Origin: Hyunsoonleella pacifica
GTDB taxonomy: Bacteria > Bacteroidota > Bacteroidia > Flavobacteriales > Flavobacteriaceae
Length of the DNA stretch: 64,000 nt
NCBI RefSeq assembly: GCF_004310335.1
Contig: NZ_SIRS01000001.1
Location: 682,001-746,000, forward strand
Direction of reading: 5' to 3'
Position numbers and translations under genes: made by a program. The notes below the pieces were generated by a model, which saw only the letters and a program-made list of their open reading frames with translations, searched no databases and was not told the origin of the DNA. Positions 18,772 through 28,933 of this stretch are shown here, piece by piece; positions within the stretch are counted from its first letter, which is position 1; every line of letters starts with the position of its first letter.

Positions 18772-19398
18772 ATGAAAAGGAGACAATTATTAGGAATCAT
18801 TGGATTAAGCCCTTTAGCGTTTATCTCTTCAAGAATGCCAGTTTCAAATGCTAAGCTTGTTGATATTTTAATTAAACGATGGAAAACTTCTAAGACTTAC
18901 ACTTTAGAAGTGTTTAATACAATGCCAGAAGAAAGTTTGGAGTATAGTCCTACTGATGCTCAGATGAGTTTTGCACAGCATTTTATGCATATAGGTTTTA
19001 CAAATAATGCTTTTATTGGTGTTTTAGTTGATTCTAAAACTTACCCTGATTTTGCTGCTATGAGTAAGGCTGCTTTTTTTTTAGAGCGACCAGATAGCGT
19101 AAGTGTATTTTATCCTGATATGTTTGTGAACAGAGATCCAAAAATGATAAAAACTGTTGTAGCTGAATATTTGCTTAATACTTTTGATTATGTAATATCT
19201 AATCTTAGCAACTTAAATGACGATATTTTAAGTGAAGGTGTAGAGAAGGAAAAACCTTGGTTTTTAGGAGGACATACTAATATTGACCTTATTTTGAGAG
19301 CAGAAAATCATACTGCACATCATAGAGCTCAAGCTATAAGTTACCTTCGCTTTAAGGGTATAAAACCACCAGCATATTCAAAGTTTAATACGCTTTAA
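18772..19398 (+). CDS. Exported DinB-like protein
   Basis: 208 residues. N-terminus K-R-R-Q-L-L-G-I-I-G-L resembles a twin-arginine or ordinary signal sequence, so it is probably exported. The mature part has the DinB helical-bundle pattern with A-Q-H-F-M-H (first metal His) and H-T-A-H-H-R-A-Q-A-I near the C-terminus. Export of a DinB-like protein is uncommon and fits the exported NTF2-like neighbour. Distinct from the cytoplasmic DinB-like gene at the window start. Confidence 0.75.
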   Translation: MKRRQLLGIIGLSPLAFISSRMPVSNAKLVDILIKRWKTSKTYTLEVFNTMPEESLEYSPTDAQMSFAQHFMHIGFTNNAFIGVLVDSKTYPDFAAMSKAAFFLERPDSVSVFYPDMFVNRDPKMIKTVVAEYLLNTFDYVISNLSNLNDDILSEGVEKEKPWFLGGHTNIDLILRAENHTAHHRAQAISYLRFKGIKPPAYSKFNTL

Positions 19399-19448
19399 TT
19401 TAGGGTTTAAAATAAGTTTGTTGCAATTTACTTATGCTGTGATCTAGT

Positions 19449-19548
19449 GAGCAAGAGATTGAACGGTATGTTGGAACTCCCGACCTTAGGAGGAGCAATT
19501 GGAGAAATCCTATCTACCAGCAGGTAAACCCCACCCTTATGGTTCCAC
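19449..19548 (+). repeat. Dispersed non-coding element, copy 1
   Basis: Between two convergent genes lies a comparatively GC-rich stretch without an open frame that aligns with 25280-25363: GCAAGAGATTGA, then GGTAT, GTTGGAA, CGAC, AGGAGGAGC and GAAATCC in the same order. TGGAAC (19472-19477) can pair with GTTCCA (19542-19547). Probably a structured RNA or REP-like element; I recall similar GCAAGGGAT...GCCCGACC sequences from other Flavobacteria but cannot check. Confidence 0.5.
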
Positions 19549-19555
19549 TCAAAAA

Positions 19556-20308
19556 CTATTTTCTTTTGATAAGTTTAAATGACTTTTCTTTACCGCTTTG
19601 ATTGGTTTTTAAAATATAAATTCCAACAGATAAATTATATCCATTAATTGGTAATTGATAGTTTTGATTATCTTCTGTAATGGTAATATTACCATTAGTA
19701 ATAGTACGCCCCATGATATCATATAAAGTAAATTCCAGAGGTTCTGATTGAGATAAACTCACAATTCTAAGTGATACATAACCTATAAAAGGATTTGGGT
19801 ATACTGATGCATTGTAACCATCTTCTTCCTCAACTACCGTAAAAGGATCTGTAATTGCTATTTTTAATTCACTCAAACCATAACAATTACCTCCAAAATT
19901 TGAAGTTGGAGTTATCAGTACATATCTGGCTTTTGTGGCATTAAAATTGGGGCCTTCACTACCTTGATAAGTTGATGAACCTGAGGCTTGTTCTAAATTA
20001 AAAGTTCCCAATTTATCCCAAGTAACACCGTCAAGAGAATAGTCTACATTAAATTCATTGATACCAAAATCTAAATGTTTTGGCTCGTTTGCATTCCAGA
20101 ATTGGGTTTCGTTAAGCACGTAATTATATCCTAAATCATACATTATCCAATGTGTTTCTCCATAAGATGATATAGGATTTGCAGAGGGTTCACATGATAC
20201 CCAACCATCAAACCAATTAGTACTATGTCTGTCAGGATAGCATTGCGCTTCTAGTATTTGTAAACTAGAAACTATAAGTAACGTTATGTAAAAATAAATA
20301 TTTTTCAT
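19556..20308 (-). CDS. T9SS cargo protein with discoidin-like domain
   Basis: 250 residues: signal peptide (1-21), a discoidin/F5-8-type-C-like beta-sandwich (about 30-155, with W-D-K-L-G-T-F and A-R-Y-V-L-I-T-P strands), then a type A C-terminal sorting domain (about 170-250, V-Y-P-N-P-F at the start and G-I-Y-I-L-K near the end). Secreted to the cell surface by the type IX system, where it may bind carbohydrate. Last gene of an operon; its stop overlaps nothing, but the preceding stop/start are fused (TAATG). Confidence 0.88.
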   Translation of the reverse strand: MKNIYFYITLLIVSSLQILEAQCYPDRHSTNWFDGWVSCEPSANPISSYGETHWIMYDLGYNYVLNETQFWNANEPKHLDFGINEFNVDYSLDGVTWDKLGTFNLEQASGSSTYQGSEGPNFNATKARYVLITPTSNFGGNCYGLSELKIAITDPFTVVEEEDGYNASVYPNPFIGYVSLRIVSLSQSEPLEFTLYDIMGRTITNGNITITEDNQNYQLPINGYNLSVGIYILKTNQSGKEKSFKLIKRK

Positions 20309-21723
20309 TATGTTAAATTCATAAATCCTATTGGTGGCGTACTACTATTGGTATCGTAAAAATTGGATAAATTAGGCAATACCATATTTAAATCTGACGG
20401 AGAAACTCCAAACCAAAGTGCTAATTCAGCCATATATAAATCTGCAGCCGTGGTTGGAATAAGAACGCCACTTCTTAAATCTAAATCGCTATCAAGCGCA
20501 AGAGTAGGGTAGTCTCCATAAATTTCTTTTCCATTTACAGCACCTCCCATGATAAAGGCATTTCCTCCCCAAGCATGGTCTGTTCCGTTTCCGTTGGATG
20601 TTAACGTTCTAGCAAAGTCTGATACACTGAATGTGGTTACACAATCACTTATATTTAATTCAAAAAGTAAACTGTTAAAATATGCAAGGGCATCATTTAC
20701 TTCTTTTAGTTTACTTGCTTGGTTGATTAATAATTCATCATGATTATCAAAACCTCCAATTTCAACAAAGAAAATTTGTCTTGAAAATCCTAAAGTATCT
20801 CTAGCACCAATAGTTTTAGCTACCATACGCAATTGAGGTGCTAACCCGTTTTCTTCAGGGAGAGGTGTGATAAAATCTTGAACACCATCTACTGCTGATT
20901 GAAATGCTAAATTTGCATCATTGGATGCTTTAATCGTGTTTTTATAGGTGTTTTTATATATATCTTGATAATCCTTTTCTAGCATGGAATTGAGAGCTTC
21001 GGTTTTAAGTTCGTTGAAAAAACCATCTCCTTGATATCCATTAATGCCCACACTGCCCTCATTTCTAATAGCGTAAGGTGTTATCTGGTCTCCTTGCTGA
21101 AATATATTTGTACCTCGTAAAGAGATATTCATAGAAATATCTGTACTGGAGTTCATAGATTGTACTAAATCTGCAATTTTTCCACCCCATCCTATATTTG
21201 TGCGTTCGCCTGGTTTTCCTGTTTGCCATTGTTGAGATTGATCTGAATGCGAAAACAAGCCCAGAGGTGTTCTTACAGTATTATCTTTTATTTCACTTTT
21301 TGTTGAAGGCTCTACTAGTGTACCTACGTTTGATAGAAAGGCTAAATTGCCACTTTCAAATAATTGTCGCATATCTCCAAGCTCAGGATGTAAGCCAAAA
21401 ACTCTCCCATCACTTGTATTTGGGTTAATTTGCAATACGTCATTTTGTGGAATTGCTAAGTTTGATCTGGAAGTAGCGTATTCATTATACTCATTATTCC
21501 CTTTAGGAATAAGCATATTAAACGAATCGTTTCCTCCACTAAGCATTATGCAAACTAGTGCTTTATAATCTCCACCATAAGGTATAATTGCAGAGTTATC
21601 CATAGCTGCTGCAGCCATAGCCTTTAGGTTGATAAGAGAAGAAAATAGGGTTGTATACCCCAAAGCAGCGCAGGAGTCTCCTAAAAATTTTCTTCTTGAC
21701 ATTGTATTTTTCTTCTTCGTCAT
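20308..21723 (-). CDS. DUF1501 domain-containing protein
   Basis: 471 residues with an N-terminal twin-arginine signal (S-R-R-K-F-L-G-D) and the alkaline-phosphatase-like DUF1501 fold: G-G-N-D-S-F-N-M-L near residue 56, F-S-H-S-D-Q-S-Q-Q-W near 150, G-G-F-D-N-H-D and D-H-A-W-G-G-N in the C-terminal part. Function unproven; these proteins occur nearly always beside DUF1800 proteins and are exported. One-base overlap with the T9SS cargo gene and 5 bases to the DUF1800 gene. Confidence 0.93.
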   Translation of the reverse strand: MTKKKNTMSRRKFLGDSCAALGYTTLFSSLINLKAMAAAAMDNSAIIPYGGDYKALVCIMLSGGNDSFNMLIPKGNNEYNEYATSRSNLAIPQNDVLQINPNTSDGRVFGLHPELGDMRQLFESGNLAFLSNVGTLVEPSTKSEIKDNTVRTPLGLFSHSDQSQQWQTGKPGERTNIGWGGKIADLVQSMNSSTDISMNISLRGTNIFQQGDQITPYAIRNEGSVGINGYQGDGFFNELKTEALNSMLEKDYQDIYKNTYKNTIKASNDANLAFQSAVDGVQDFITPLPEENGLAPQLRMVAKTIGARDTLGFSRQIFFVEIGGFDNHDELLINQASKLKEVNDALAYFNSLLFELNISDCVTTFSVSDFARTLTSNGNGTDHAWGGNAFIMGGAVNGKEIYGDYPTLALDSDLDLRSGVLIPTTAADLYMAELALWFGVSPSDLNMVLPNLSNFYDTNSSTPPIGFMNLT

Positions 21724-21728
21724 AGGTT

Positions 21729-23537
21729 TTATTTAAGTATGACATAATCTGGACTTATCATTAAAAGATATAGTGCCATTTTTACTCTTAAATCTGTATA
21801 TTGAACTTCTTGCCCCCAACCATTTATAATAGGCTCTACGGCATTTACAATAGTTTGTTTAGTATCACCTGAAAGCTGGCCTCGTGTAAATAGTTTATCC
21901 AGCTGATTTACTAATACTTCGCTATCTTTTGCATAATATTTTAAGGCTTCAAAATCTAGAGGTGTACCCTCTAATTCTAATCCCCAAGTTCTTAGAACAT
22001 CATACCATCTTGGATTTGTCCATGCATCTACCTGATTTAAGTAGTTTATACTGGTGGCAGAATTATGGATTTGAAATTCTGGCGCTAATAGATTTGCATC
22101 TGCAAATTCACTATTGGGTACATATTCTGGAAGGAAAAAATTAAAAACACTAGGAGCAGATAGTGGTGCCTGTCCTGTATTGTTAAAGAAATCGTATCCA
22201 TTATTCCAATAGCGTCCATCATTATTATCCAAGTCAATTTGTCTTACTACATTAAAATAACGCATCATTGGTTCAATCATTTTACCACTCATGGGGTTCT
22301 CTATCCAGCTACAGTTTCTAGCTTCTTCATCTAATAGAATTGCTTTTATCACAGCTTTCATATCGCCTCTTACGCCTTTGGTATTATTAAAAGCAGCACT
22401 AACACGAGATACATATCCTGTGGATGGGTTAGATTTTACCAATTGTTGAATTAATCGTTTTGCAATAAAAGGACCTGTATTGTTGTGATTAAATAAATGA
22501 TTTATAGCATCGTCAATATCTTGCATACCAGATTGTCCACTAGGTATTGTATAACCGTTAAGTAATTGTTTAGATCCTGGTTCATGCCAATCATCATACA
22601 TTATCATAGGCATATCTTTTCTAGCAAAATAATGTCCCATTCCAAATCGTAACGTTCTATCAGGAAATTCATCTTCAATTCCTGCTGGTCCTAAACCTGT
22701 AAAAACTTTAGAAAATTCCTTAATATCATCGTTGTTATAGGTTGGAATACGATTGCCTTGTCCGTCTATAACATAGGTGCCATCTTGGTTTAATTCGTAC
22801 AACCCAATGGTAAATAATTGCATAATTTCTCGTGCATAATTTTCATCTGGATGTATGTTTCTATCAGGAATACTTCTAGGATTATTATAATGACTTAAAT
22901 AAACACCCATCATTGGATGTACAGTGACATCTTTTAGTAGGTTTCTAAAGTTACCAAAGGCATTGTCTTTCAATACATCATAATAATCAGCTAAACCTAC
23001 ACCGTAACTAGAAAGGTTAGACTCTCTCGAAATCACTAAAATTTCGCTAAGTGCTAATGCTACCCTTTGACGTAATAGGTCTTCGTTATTGATGTTAGAC
23101 TGCCACCATGCATACATAAAATGTAACCAATTAGGAGTAGTATTATTTTCTGGATTACCGCCATTAGACAAATACATTTGGCGTGCCTCACTAAATATAT
23201 TTTGTGTTAACTGTTGAAGGGGAGCAGAATCTATTTCAAATTGAGTATCTATCCAATCTTCAAAAGGTTGTTCTGCTACAGATTTTATATAGTTTAAATC
23301 AGTTCCAAATGTTGCTTGTGCTAGAAAACGTGATGTTTCTAAGAGCTTTCCATCTAAACCATTACCATTAATGGTGTTTATAGCTTCAGCACTTTCTCTC
23401 CAGTCTGTTCTTGTTTGTTGACTACTTGAGGTTACCGTTATACCATTGCTATGTCCTGCACCTAAATAATCTCTGTAATCCTGAGCAGAAATACTTAATG
23501 ATAGGCAGCAAATGCCATAGAGTAGAATCTTTTTCAT
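21729..23537 (-). CDS. DUF1800 domain-containing protein
   Basis: 602 residues, signal peptide at 1-18 and then the DUF1800 core (E-T-S-R-F-L-A-Q-A-T-F-G-T, Y-A-R-E-I-M-Q-L-F-T-I-G-L near residue 235, F-I-A-K-R-L-I-Q-Q-L-V). Known only as an exported family found in Bacteroidota, Planctomycetes and Proteobacteria, genetically tied to DUF1501. First gene of the three-gene operon. No C-terminal sorting domain, unlike the third gene, so it likely stays in the periplasm. Confidence 0.93.
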   Translation of the reverse strand: MKKILLYGICCLSLSISAQDYRDYLGAGHSNGITVTSSSQQTRTDWRESAEAINTINGNGLDGKLLETSRFLAQATFGTDLNYIKSVAEQPFEDWIDTQFEIDSAPLQQLTQNIFSEARQMYLSNGGNPENNTTPNWLHFMYAWWQSNINNEDLLRQRVALALSEILVISRESNLSSYGVGLADYYDVLKDNAFGNFRNLLKDVTVHPMMGVYLSHYNNPRSIPDRNIHPDENYAREIMQLFTIGLYELNQDGTYVIDGQGNRIPTYNNDDIKEFSKVFTGLGPAGIEDEFPDRTLRFGMGHYFARKDMPMIMYDDWHEPGSKQLLNGYTIPSGQSGMQDIDDAINHLFNHNNTGPFIAKRLIQQLVKSNPSTGYVSRVSAAFNNTKGVRGDMKAVIKAILLDEEARNCSWIENPMSGKMIEPMMRYFNVVRQIDLDNNDGRYWNNGYDFFNNTGQAPLSAPSVFNFFLPEYVPNSEFADANLLAPEFQIHNSATSINYLNQVDAWTNPRWYDVLRTWGLELEGTPLDFEALKYYAKDSEVLVNQLDKLFTRGQLSGDTKQTIVNAVEPIINGWGQEVQYTDLRVKMALYLLMISPDYVILK

Positions 23538-23732
23538 TTTTTTTAGGAATTAACTTAAAACGTAAGTTTTTTAAGTCTTAATTTGCTCAAATATAAATAA
23601 ATTGACGATTAATGAGTTATTTTTTCGATGAATTACATATTTGGATTTCGTTTTATCGAAATTCTATTCTGTTAAACTAGGATATAAACGTCAAAATATA
23701 AGAGTAATTGCAAAACAGATAATTTGTAAGAA

Positions 23733-25154
23733 TTAACAATCTGATAAATGTACACCAACTGCCAGACCTCCTTTGGAAGTTTCTTTATATTTTGTGTTCA
23801 TATCTTTGGCGGTTTCCCACATTGTGTTTACTACTTTATCTAGAGGCACTTTTACATTTTGGGGAGAGGTATCCAATGCCAATTCAGATGCATTTATGGC
23901 TTTAATGACACCCATTGCATTACGTTCTATACATGGAATTTGTACTAAGCCGCCAATAGGATCACAGGTTAAGCCTAAATGGTGTTCCATGGCAATTTCT
24001 GCAGCCATTAATACTTGTTCTGGTGTGCCTCCTAAAAGTTCGCATAATGCTCCGGCTGCCATTGCAGATGAGACCCCTATTTCTGCTTGGCATCCTCCCA
24101 TAGCTGCACTTATAGTTGCACCTTTTTTAAATATACTGCCAATTTCTCCTGCAACTAATAAAAACCGTTTAATATCTTCAAAATTACCATCGTGATTTTC
24201 TATTACAAGATAGTACATTAAAACGGCTGGAATTACTCCTGCACTTCCATTAGTTGGAGCTGTTACAACACGACCTAAAGCTGCATTTACTTCGTTGACA
24301 GCTAAAGCAAAACAGCTTACCCATTTTAAAATTTGTCGAAATTTTACTTCACTATTCCTAATCGCATAAATCCATTCTACTGGGGTGCTGTATGGGGTAT
24401 TACTTTTTAGGTTTTGATGTAGATCGTATGCACGACGCCTCACATTTAATCCTCCTGGCAGCGTACCTTCTGTATGACAACCTGTATACATACAATCTAA
24501 CATGGTATTCCATATACGATTTAGTTGTACATCAATTTCTTCTTCAGTTCTGATAGATTTTTCGTTTTCTAAAACTACATCTGAAATAGGTTTGTTGAGT
24601 TGTTTACAAAATTGAAGTAGTTCTGTTCCTTTTTCAATCGGGTAAGGAAAGCTGCATTTTATTTCGAAATTCTTTTTTGAGTTTTTGCGTTCTTCTTTTA
24701 CGACGAAGCCTCCTCCGATAGAATAGAATTTTGAGGTTACATTTTTACCTTCAATTTTTGCCGTAAAACTCATGCCATTAGCGTGGAACGGTAAAAATTT
24801 TTTATTGAAAATGATATCGGATTTTGGATTGAATGGTAATTCTTTTTCCCCTCCAAGGTGTAACAGGTTTGTTTTTTTAATTTCGGCAACGGTATTTTCA
24901 ATATCTTCAGTTGGAATGGTTTCAGGATCTTTTCCGCTTAGCCCTAACATTACGGCATAATCGGTGGCATGTCCTTTTCCTGTGAGTGATAATGAGCCAT
25001 AGAGGTTTACTGTAATTTGCTTTACGTTATGGAATATTTTGTCAGTTTTGAGTTCTTCTATCCAGAGTTCGGCGGCACGCCATGGCCCAAGGGTATGTGA
25101 ACTTGAAGGCCCTATACCTATTTTTAGCATATCGAAAATTGAAATGCATTCCAT
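23733..25154 (-). CDS. sdaA: L-serine ammonia-lyase (iron-sulfur, single chain)
   Basis: 473 residues from the ATG at 25154; an in-frame start 69 bases upstream would add a tail not seen in the family. Converts L-serine to pyruvate and ammonia with a [4Fe-4S] cluster. N-terminal beta domain starts with [17 protein letters not shown] and the C-terminal alpha domain carries the cluster cysteines (C-M-Y-T-G-C-H region, [15 protein letters not shown]). One chain, as in E. coli, not split as in Bacillus. Single gene. Confidence 0.95.
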   Translation of the reverse strand: MECISIFDMLKIGIGPSSSHTLGPWRAAELWIEELKTDKIFHNVKQITVNLYGSLSLTGKGHATDYAVMLGLSGKDPETIPTEDIENTVAEIKKTNLLHLGGEKELPFNPKSDIIFNKKFLPFHANGMSFTAKIEGKNVTSKFYSIGGGFVVKEERKNSKKNFEIKCSFPYPIEKGTELLQFCKQLNKPISDVVLENEKSIRTEEEIDVQLNRIWNTMLDCMYTGCHTEGTLPGGLNVRRRAYDLHQNLKSNTPYSTPVEWIYAIRNSEVKFRQILKWVSCFALAVNEVNAALGRVVTAPTNGSAGVIPAVLMYYLVIENHDGNFEDIKRFLLVAGEIGSIFKKGATISAAMGGCQAEIGVSSAMAAGALCELLGGTPEQVLMAAEIAMEHHLGLTCDPIGGLVQIPCIERNAMGVIKAINASELALDTSPQNVKVPLDKVVNTMWETAKDMNTKYKETSKGGLAVGVHLSDC

Positions 25155-25279
25155 AGTTACGCAAACGTTATAGTTGGCAAATATATGTTGTTTTTTTGCT
25201 CTCGCAAAGCCAGTAAGACGCAAAGTATTTAGAAAACCAAAAAGCTATGACTTAGTATAAACTTTTGCAGACATACCCC

Positions 25280-25363
25280 GCGCAAGGGATTGAGGTATTT
25301 GTTGAAGCTACTTGACGAAGGAGAGAGCGACTACCGAAAGCCCGACCCCTTGTGGGTTGCGCC
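25280..25363 (+). repeat. Dispersed non-coding element, copy 2
   Basis: GC-rich relative to surroundings, with GCGCAA (25280-25285) and TTGCGC (25357-25362) as terminal inverted repeats and GACCC/GGGTT forming an internal hairpin (25344-25358). It has the same block order as 19449-19548. It lies in the 377-base region between sdaA and dnaK, upstream of both; the part nearer dnaK holds the regulatory module. Confidence 0.55.
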
Positions 25364-25440
25364 ATAAATTAGTATTAACTATTTCTATTGGTTATTTAAA
25401 CACACTGCAAACTGGGACAGCCTGTTGAATACTGATACAC

Positions 25441-25480
25441 TGACACTGTGTCATATATTATGTATTGGCATAAAGATTGA
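25441..25480 (+). promoter_or_regulatory. dnaK upstream module: palindrome plus sigma54-like -24/-12
   Basis: Perfect inverted repeat TGACA-N3-TGTCA (25441-25453), 12 bases, TGGCA (25466-25470), six bases, TTGA (25477-25480). The GG-N10-GA spacing matches sigma54 promoters except for A in place of C at -12. All spacings are identical to the module upstream of grpE. 51 bases separate it from the dnaK ATG. Confidence 0.6.
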
Positions 25481-25531
25481 CTAGAATAAAATGAATTTAA
25501 AAAAGAATATTCAATACAATAAATAAATATT

Positions 25532-27448
25532 ATGAGTAAAATTATTGGAATCGATTTAGGAACAACCAACTCTTGCGTTTCGGTAATGGAAGGTAATGAT
25601 CCTGTTGTTATCCCAAACGCTGAAGGTAAACGTACTACACCATCTGTGATTGCTTTTGTAGAAGGAGGAGAGATTAAGGTTGGAGATCCTGCAAAGCGAC
25701 AAGCTGTAACTAACCCTACAAAAACGGTTTATTCTATTAAACGTTTTATGGGCAATAAATATTCTGAATCTACTAAAGAAGCAGAACGTGTACCATATAA
25801 AGTGGTAAAGGGCGATAATGATACGCCTAGAGTTGATATTGATGGTAGATTATATACACCACAGGAATTATCGGCTATGATTCTTCAAAAAATGAAGAAG
25901 ACTGCTGAGGATTACTTAGGGCAAGACGTAAGTAGAGCTGTAATTACTGTTCCTGCTTATTTTAACGATTCGCAAAGACAAGCTACTAAAGAAGCTGGAG
26001 AAATTGCAGGTTTGAAAGTAGAGCGTATTATTAATGAGCCTACTGCTGCGGCATTGGCCTATGGTTTAGATAAAAAAGGCACTGATCAAAAAATAGTTGT
26101 TTTTGATTTTGGTGGAGGAACGCATGATGTATCTATCTTAGAATTAGGTGATGGTGTATTTGAAGTACTATCTACCGATGGAGATACACACTTAGGTGGT
26201 GATGATGTTGATGAAAAAATCATTAACTGGTTAGCAGATGAGTTTAAAGCAGAAGAAAGTATGGACTTGAGACAAGATCCAATGTCTTTACAACGTTTAA
26301 AAGAAGCTGCTGAAAAAGCTAAGATTGAACTATCATCTTCTGCACAAACAGAAATTAACTTGCCTTATATTACAGCTACAGCTAGTGGACCTAAGCATTT
26401 AGTACGTACATTAACACGTTCTAAGTTTGAGCAATTAATTGATGATTTGGTAAAACGCACAATAGAGCCATGTGAGTCTGCTTTAAAGGCTGCTGGTTTA
26501 AGTAAAAATGATATTGACGAGGTAATTTTAGTAGGTGGATCTACTCGTATTCCTGCGGTACAAGAAGCGGTTGAGAAATTCTTTGGAAAAGCACCAAGTA
26601 AAGGTGTAAACCCTGATGAAGTAGTGTCTTTAGGAGCTGGTATACAAGGTGGTGTATTAACTGGTGATGTAAAAGATGTACTTTTATTAGATGTAACACC
26701 GTTATCTCTTGGTATTGAAACTATGGGTAATGTATTTACTAAGTTGATTGAAGCTAATACCACTATTCCTACTAAGAAATCGCAGGTATTTTCAACTGCT
26801 GCTGATAATCAACCTTCTGTAGAAATTCATGTATTACAAGGGGAAAGAGCAATGGCTGCTGATAATAAAACTATTGGACGTTTCCACTTAGATGGTATTC
26901 CACCAGCTAGACGTGGTACACCGCAAATTGAGGTAACGTTTGATATTGATGCTAACGGTATCATTAAAGTTTCTGCAGAAGATAAAGCCACTGGTAAGAA
27001 ACAAGATATAAGAATTGAAGCATCTTCTGGATTAACAGAAGAGGAAATTCAAAAAATGAAAGCTGATGCTGAAGCAAATGCTGAAGCTGATAAAGCTGCT
27101 GCAGAAAGTGCTCAAAAATTAAATGAAGCAGATTCTATGATTTTCCAAACAGAGAAGTTATTAGAAGAGTCTGGCGATAAATTATCAGCTGATAACAAAT
27201 CTAAGATTGAAGACGCTTTAGCTGAATTGAAAAAGCAATTTGAAACAAAAGATTTGGCGTTAATTCAACCAGCTTTAGATAACCTTAATGAGATTTGGAA
27301 AGCAGCCAGTGAAGAAATTTACAAAGCACAAGCAGCTGACGCACAACAAGCTGGAGGAGCGCAACCAGGACCAGATGCAGGCACAGGTGAGCAAGCGCAA
27401 TCTGAAGGCGACAATGTAGAAGATGTTGATTTTGAAGAAGTAAAGTAA
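25532..27448 (+). CDS. dnaK: Molecular chaperone DnaK (Hsp70)
   Basis: 638 residues, normal length. N-terminal ATPase domain begins [12 protein letters not shown]; phosphate-2 loop reads [12 protein letters not shown] (His where most phyla have Phe, usual in Bacteroidota); substrate domain with [10 protein letters not shown] linker; C-terminal tail ends E-D-V-D-F-E-E-V-K after an Ala/Gln/Gly-rich stretch. Works with DnaJ and GrpE, whose genes are 7 kb downstream, not adjacent. Single gene with its own terminator; see the shared upstream module. Confidence 0.98.
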   Translation: MSKIIGIDLGTTNSCVSVMEGNDPVVIPNAEGKRTTPSVIAFVEGGEIKVGDPAKRQAVTNPTKTVYSIKRFMGNKYSESTKEAERVPYKVVKGDNDTPRVDIDGRLYTPQELSAMILQKMKKTAEDYLGQDVSRAVITVPAYFNDSQRQATKEAGEIAGLKVERIINEPTAAALAYGLDKKGTDQKIVVFDFGGGTHDVSILELGDGVFEVLSTDGDTHLGGDDVDEKIINWLADEFKAEESMDLRQDPMSLQRLKEAAEKAKIELSSSAQTEINLPYITATASGPKHLVRTLTRSKFEQLIDDLVKRTIEPCESALKAAGLSKNDIDEVILVGGSTRIPAVQEAVEKFFGKAPSKGVNPDEVVSLGAGIQGGVLTGDVKDVLLLDVTPLSLGIETMGNVFTKLIEANTTIPTKKSQVFSTAADNQPSVEIHVLQGERAMAADNKTIGRFHLDGIPPARRGTPQIEVTFDIDANGIIKVSAEDKATGKKQDIRIEASSGLTEEEIQKMKADAEANAEADKAAAESAQKLNEADSMIFQTEKLLEESGDKLSADNKSKIEDALAELKKQFETKDLALIQPALDNLNEIWKAASEEIYKAQAADAQQAGGAQPGPDAGTGEQAQSEGDNVEDVDFEEVK

Positions 27449-27545
27449 TGTAAACACTATTTCTTGCTAAGAGTAAAGTCTTATATTCTCAAATAAAATG
27501 AGATAAAGATAAATTTAGAAATAGTATTGCAGTTTTGAATAACAG

Positions 27546-27575
27546 AAAGCGCAACCAATTTGGTTGCGCTTTTTT
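27546..27575 (+). terminator. dnaK terminator
   Basis: AAAGCGCAACCAA and TTGGTTGCGCTTT form a near-perfect long stem followed by a T-run, 98 bases after the dnaK stop. The following 27576-27846 is AT-rich and shows no gene or clear signal. Confidence 0.9.
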
Positions 27576-27846
27576 ATTATTTACTATTAGCATTTAGAAT
27601 GCATATACTTTAGAATAGTAATTAAATACATTTTTGGTTAAAAAATCAGTTTATAAATTATTGATTTTGTAGTACATAACTTTCGTTTTCCTGTTATGGG
27701 GTTTTTATTACCTTCAATAATACTCTATAATTATACAAAATGCTTTATTTATTTTAAAGCACAATTCTACCTGATAATATATTAGCTCAAGCCAATTTGT
27801 TTTTAGAACATATGTTGGAATTAATTCATTTAAAAACTTGACTAAT

Positions 27847-28734
27847 ATGAAAAAAATTACGCTTCTATTTTCATTAACCCTAATCAGTTATTTTGGTTTT
27901 GCACAAACAACCTTGATTAATTGGGATGGAATAAATCCTGCATTTGATTTTCCATTTGATTCTAATACAATCATGAAATCAGATACGCCAGATCCTAATC
28001 CTGATCAAACAGGAAATACTACTCCAAATGTTAGATTATTGCAAGTTGCCGCATCTGCAGGAGGTTTTGCAGGATATGGAGGAGAGTTCACTTCCACTGT
28101 AGATGTAAGTGCAGGTAAATTTTTATTAGTTTATTTGAGGTCTGATGTAAATAATTATCCAGTTAGATTTCAATTTACTGACGATCCAATTTCTAATAGA
28201 ACACAAAATCCTTTGGAAACGGATTTTACATATACTGGTAACGGCGACTGGCAGTTGTTAGAATCACAAATAGTATATGCATCTCAAGATTTTGGAATAC
28301 CAGGGCAACCAAACTTAAATGGAGCATTATCAGATGCAGAAGCTACTACTGCGGGAGTTGCCTCTCCTTACACGCCTAATTTAGATGGTATTGTGAATAG
28401 ATATAGTGTCTTTCCTGATTTTAATGATTCTCAATCTGGTGCATTTTCATTATGGTTTGATGAAGTAATCGTTAATAATTCAGCAACCTTATCAACAGAT
28501 GATTTATCAAAAAAATTAGAAGGTTCTGTATTTCCAAACCCAGCGAGATTAGCAATTAATATTAGAGCTAAAATTTCTGATAAAGAAGCACGTATATATG
28601 ATATACACGGTAAGCATATAGATACAAAAGCAATTACAGGGAATTTTAATTCTGTAGACGTATCGAGATTATCTTCTGGTATGTATTTTCTAGTTTTGGA
28701 AAGCGGTTCTTCATTTAAATTTATTAAGGAATAG
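27847..28734 (+). CDS. T9SS cargo protein, unknown domain
   Basis: 295 residues from the ATG at 27847 (a TTG three codons upstream is less likely). Signal peptide (1-19, ending F-G-F-A-Q), a beta-rich mature part (20-215) resembling carbohydrate-binding jelly-roll modules in composition, and a type A sorting domain (V-F-P-N-P-A near 229, S-S-G-M-Y-F-L-V near 279). Secreted to the surface through T9SS. No catalytic motif. Followed by its own terminator. Confidence 0.8.
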   Translation: MKKITLLFSLTLISYFGFAQTTLINWDGINPAFDFPFDSNTIMKSDTPDPNPDQTGNTTPNVRLLQVAASAGGFAGYGGEFTSTVDVSAGKFLLVYLRSDVNNYPVRFQFTDDPISNRTQNPLETDFTYTGNGDWQLLESQIVYASQDFGIPGQPNLNGALSDAEATTAGVASPYTPNLDGIVNRYSVFPDFNDSQSGAFSLWFDEVIVNNSATLSTDDLSKKLEGSVFPNPARLAINIRAKISDKEARIYDIHGKHIDTKAITGNFNSVDVSRLSSGMYFLVLESGSSFKFIKE

Positions 28735-28758
28735 GAATACTTTTTATTTTATTTTCTA

Positions 28759-28790
28759 AAAAAAGGTTAGTGGTTTGCTAACCTTTTTTG
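28759..28790 (+). terminator. Terminator of T9SS cargo gene
   Basis: AAAAGGTTAG and CTAACCTTTT form a 10-bp perfect stem followed by TTTTG, 25 bases after the stop. Confidence 0.88.
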
Positions 28791-28933
28791 TGTAATATAT
28801 TGAAAATTAAATACCTACAAAATAATTGAATGTGTTTGGTAAAAAAAACTAGTTTTTTTAAAAAATTGGGGTAGGAATTTTTTTAAATAGTTTGTTATAT
28901 ATACGAATACCAAATCTTAAAAATTATTATCAA

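Noticed and set aside
19449-19548. Possible tRNA on the minus strand (CTCCTAA loop-like stretch followed by GGTCGGGAGTTC)
   Set aside because: No acceptor stem or anticodon stem can be paired and D- and T-arm positions do not fit; the stretch is better explained by its similarity to 25280-25363.
25155-25531. CIRCE/HrcA site before dnaK
   Set aside because: No TTAGCACTC-N9-GAGTGCTAA-like repeat is visible; the palindrome seen is TGACA-N3-TGTCA.
26365-26763. 132-codon antisense open frame within dnaK
   Set aside because: It is a shadow of the dnaK coding sequence; its composition follows dnaK codon bias and it lacks any protein-like pattern.
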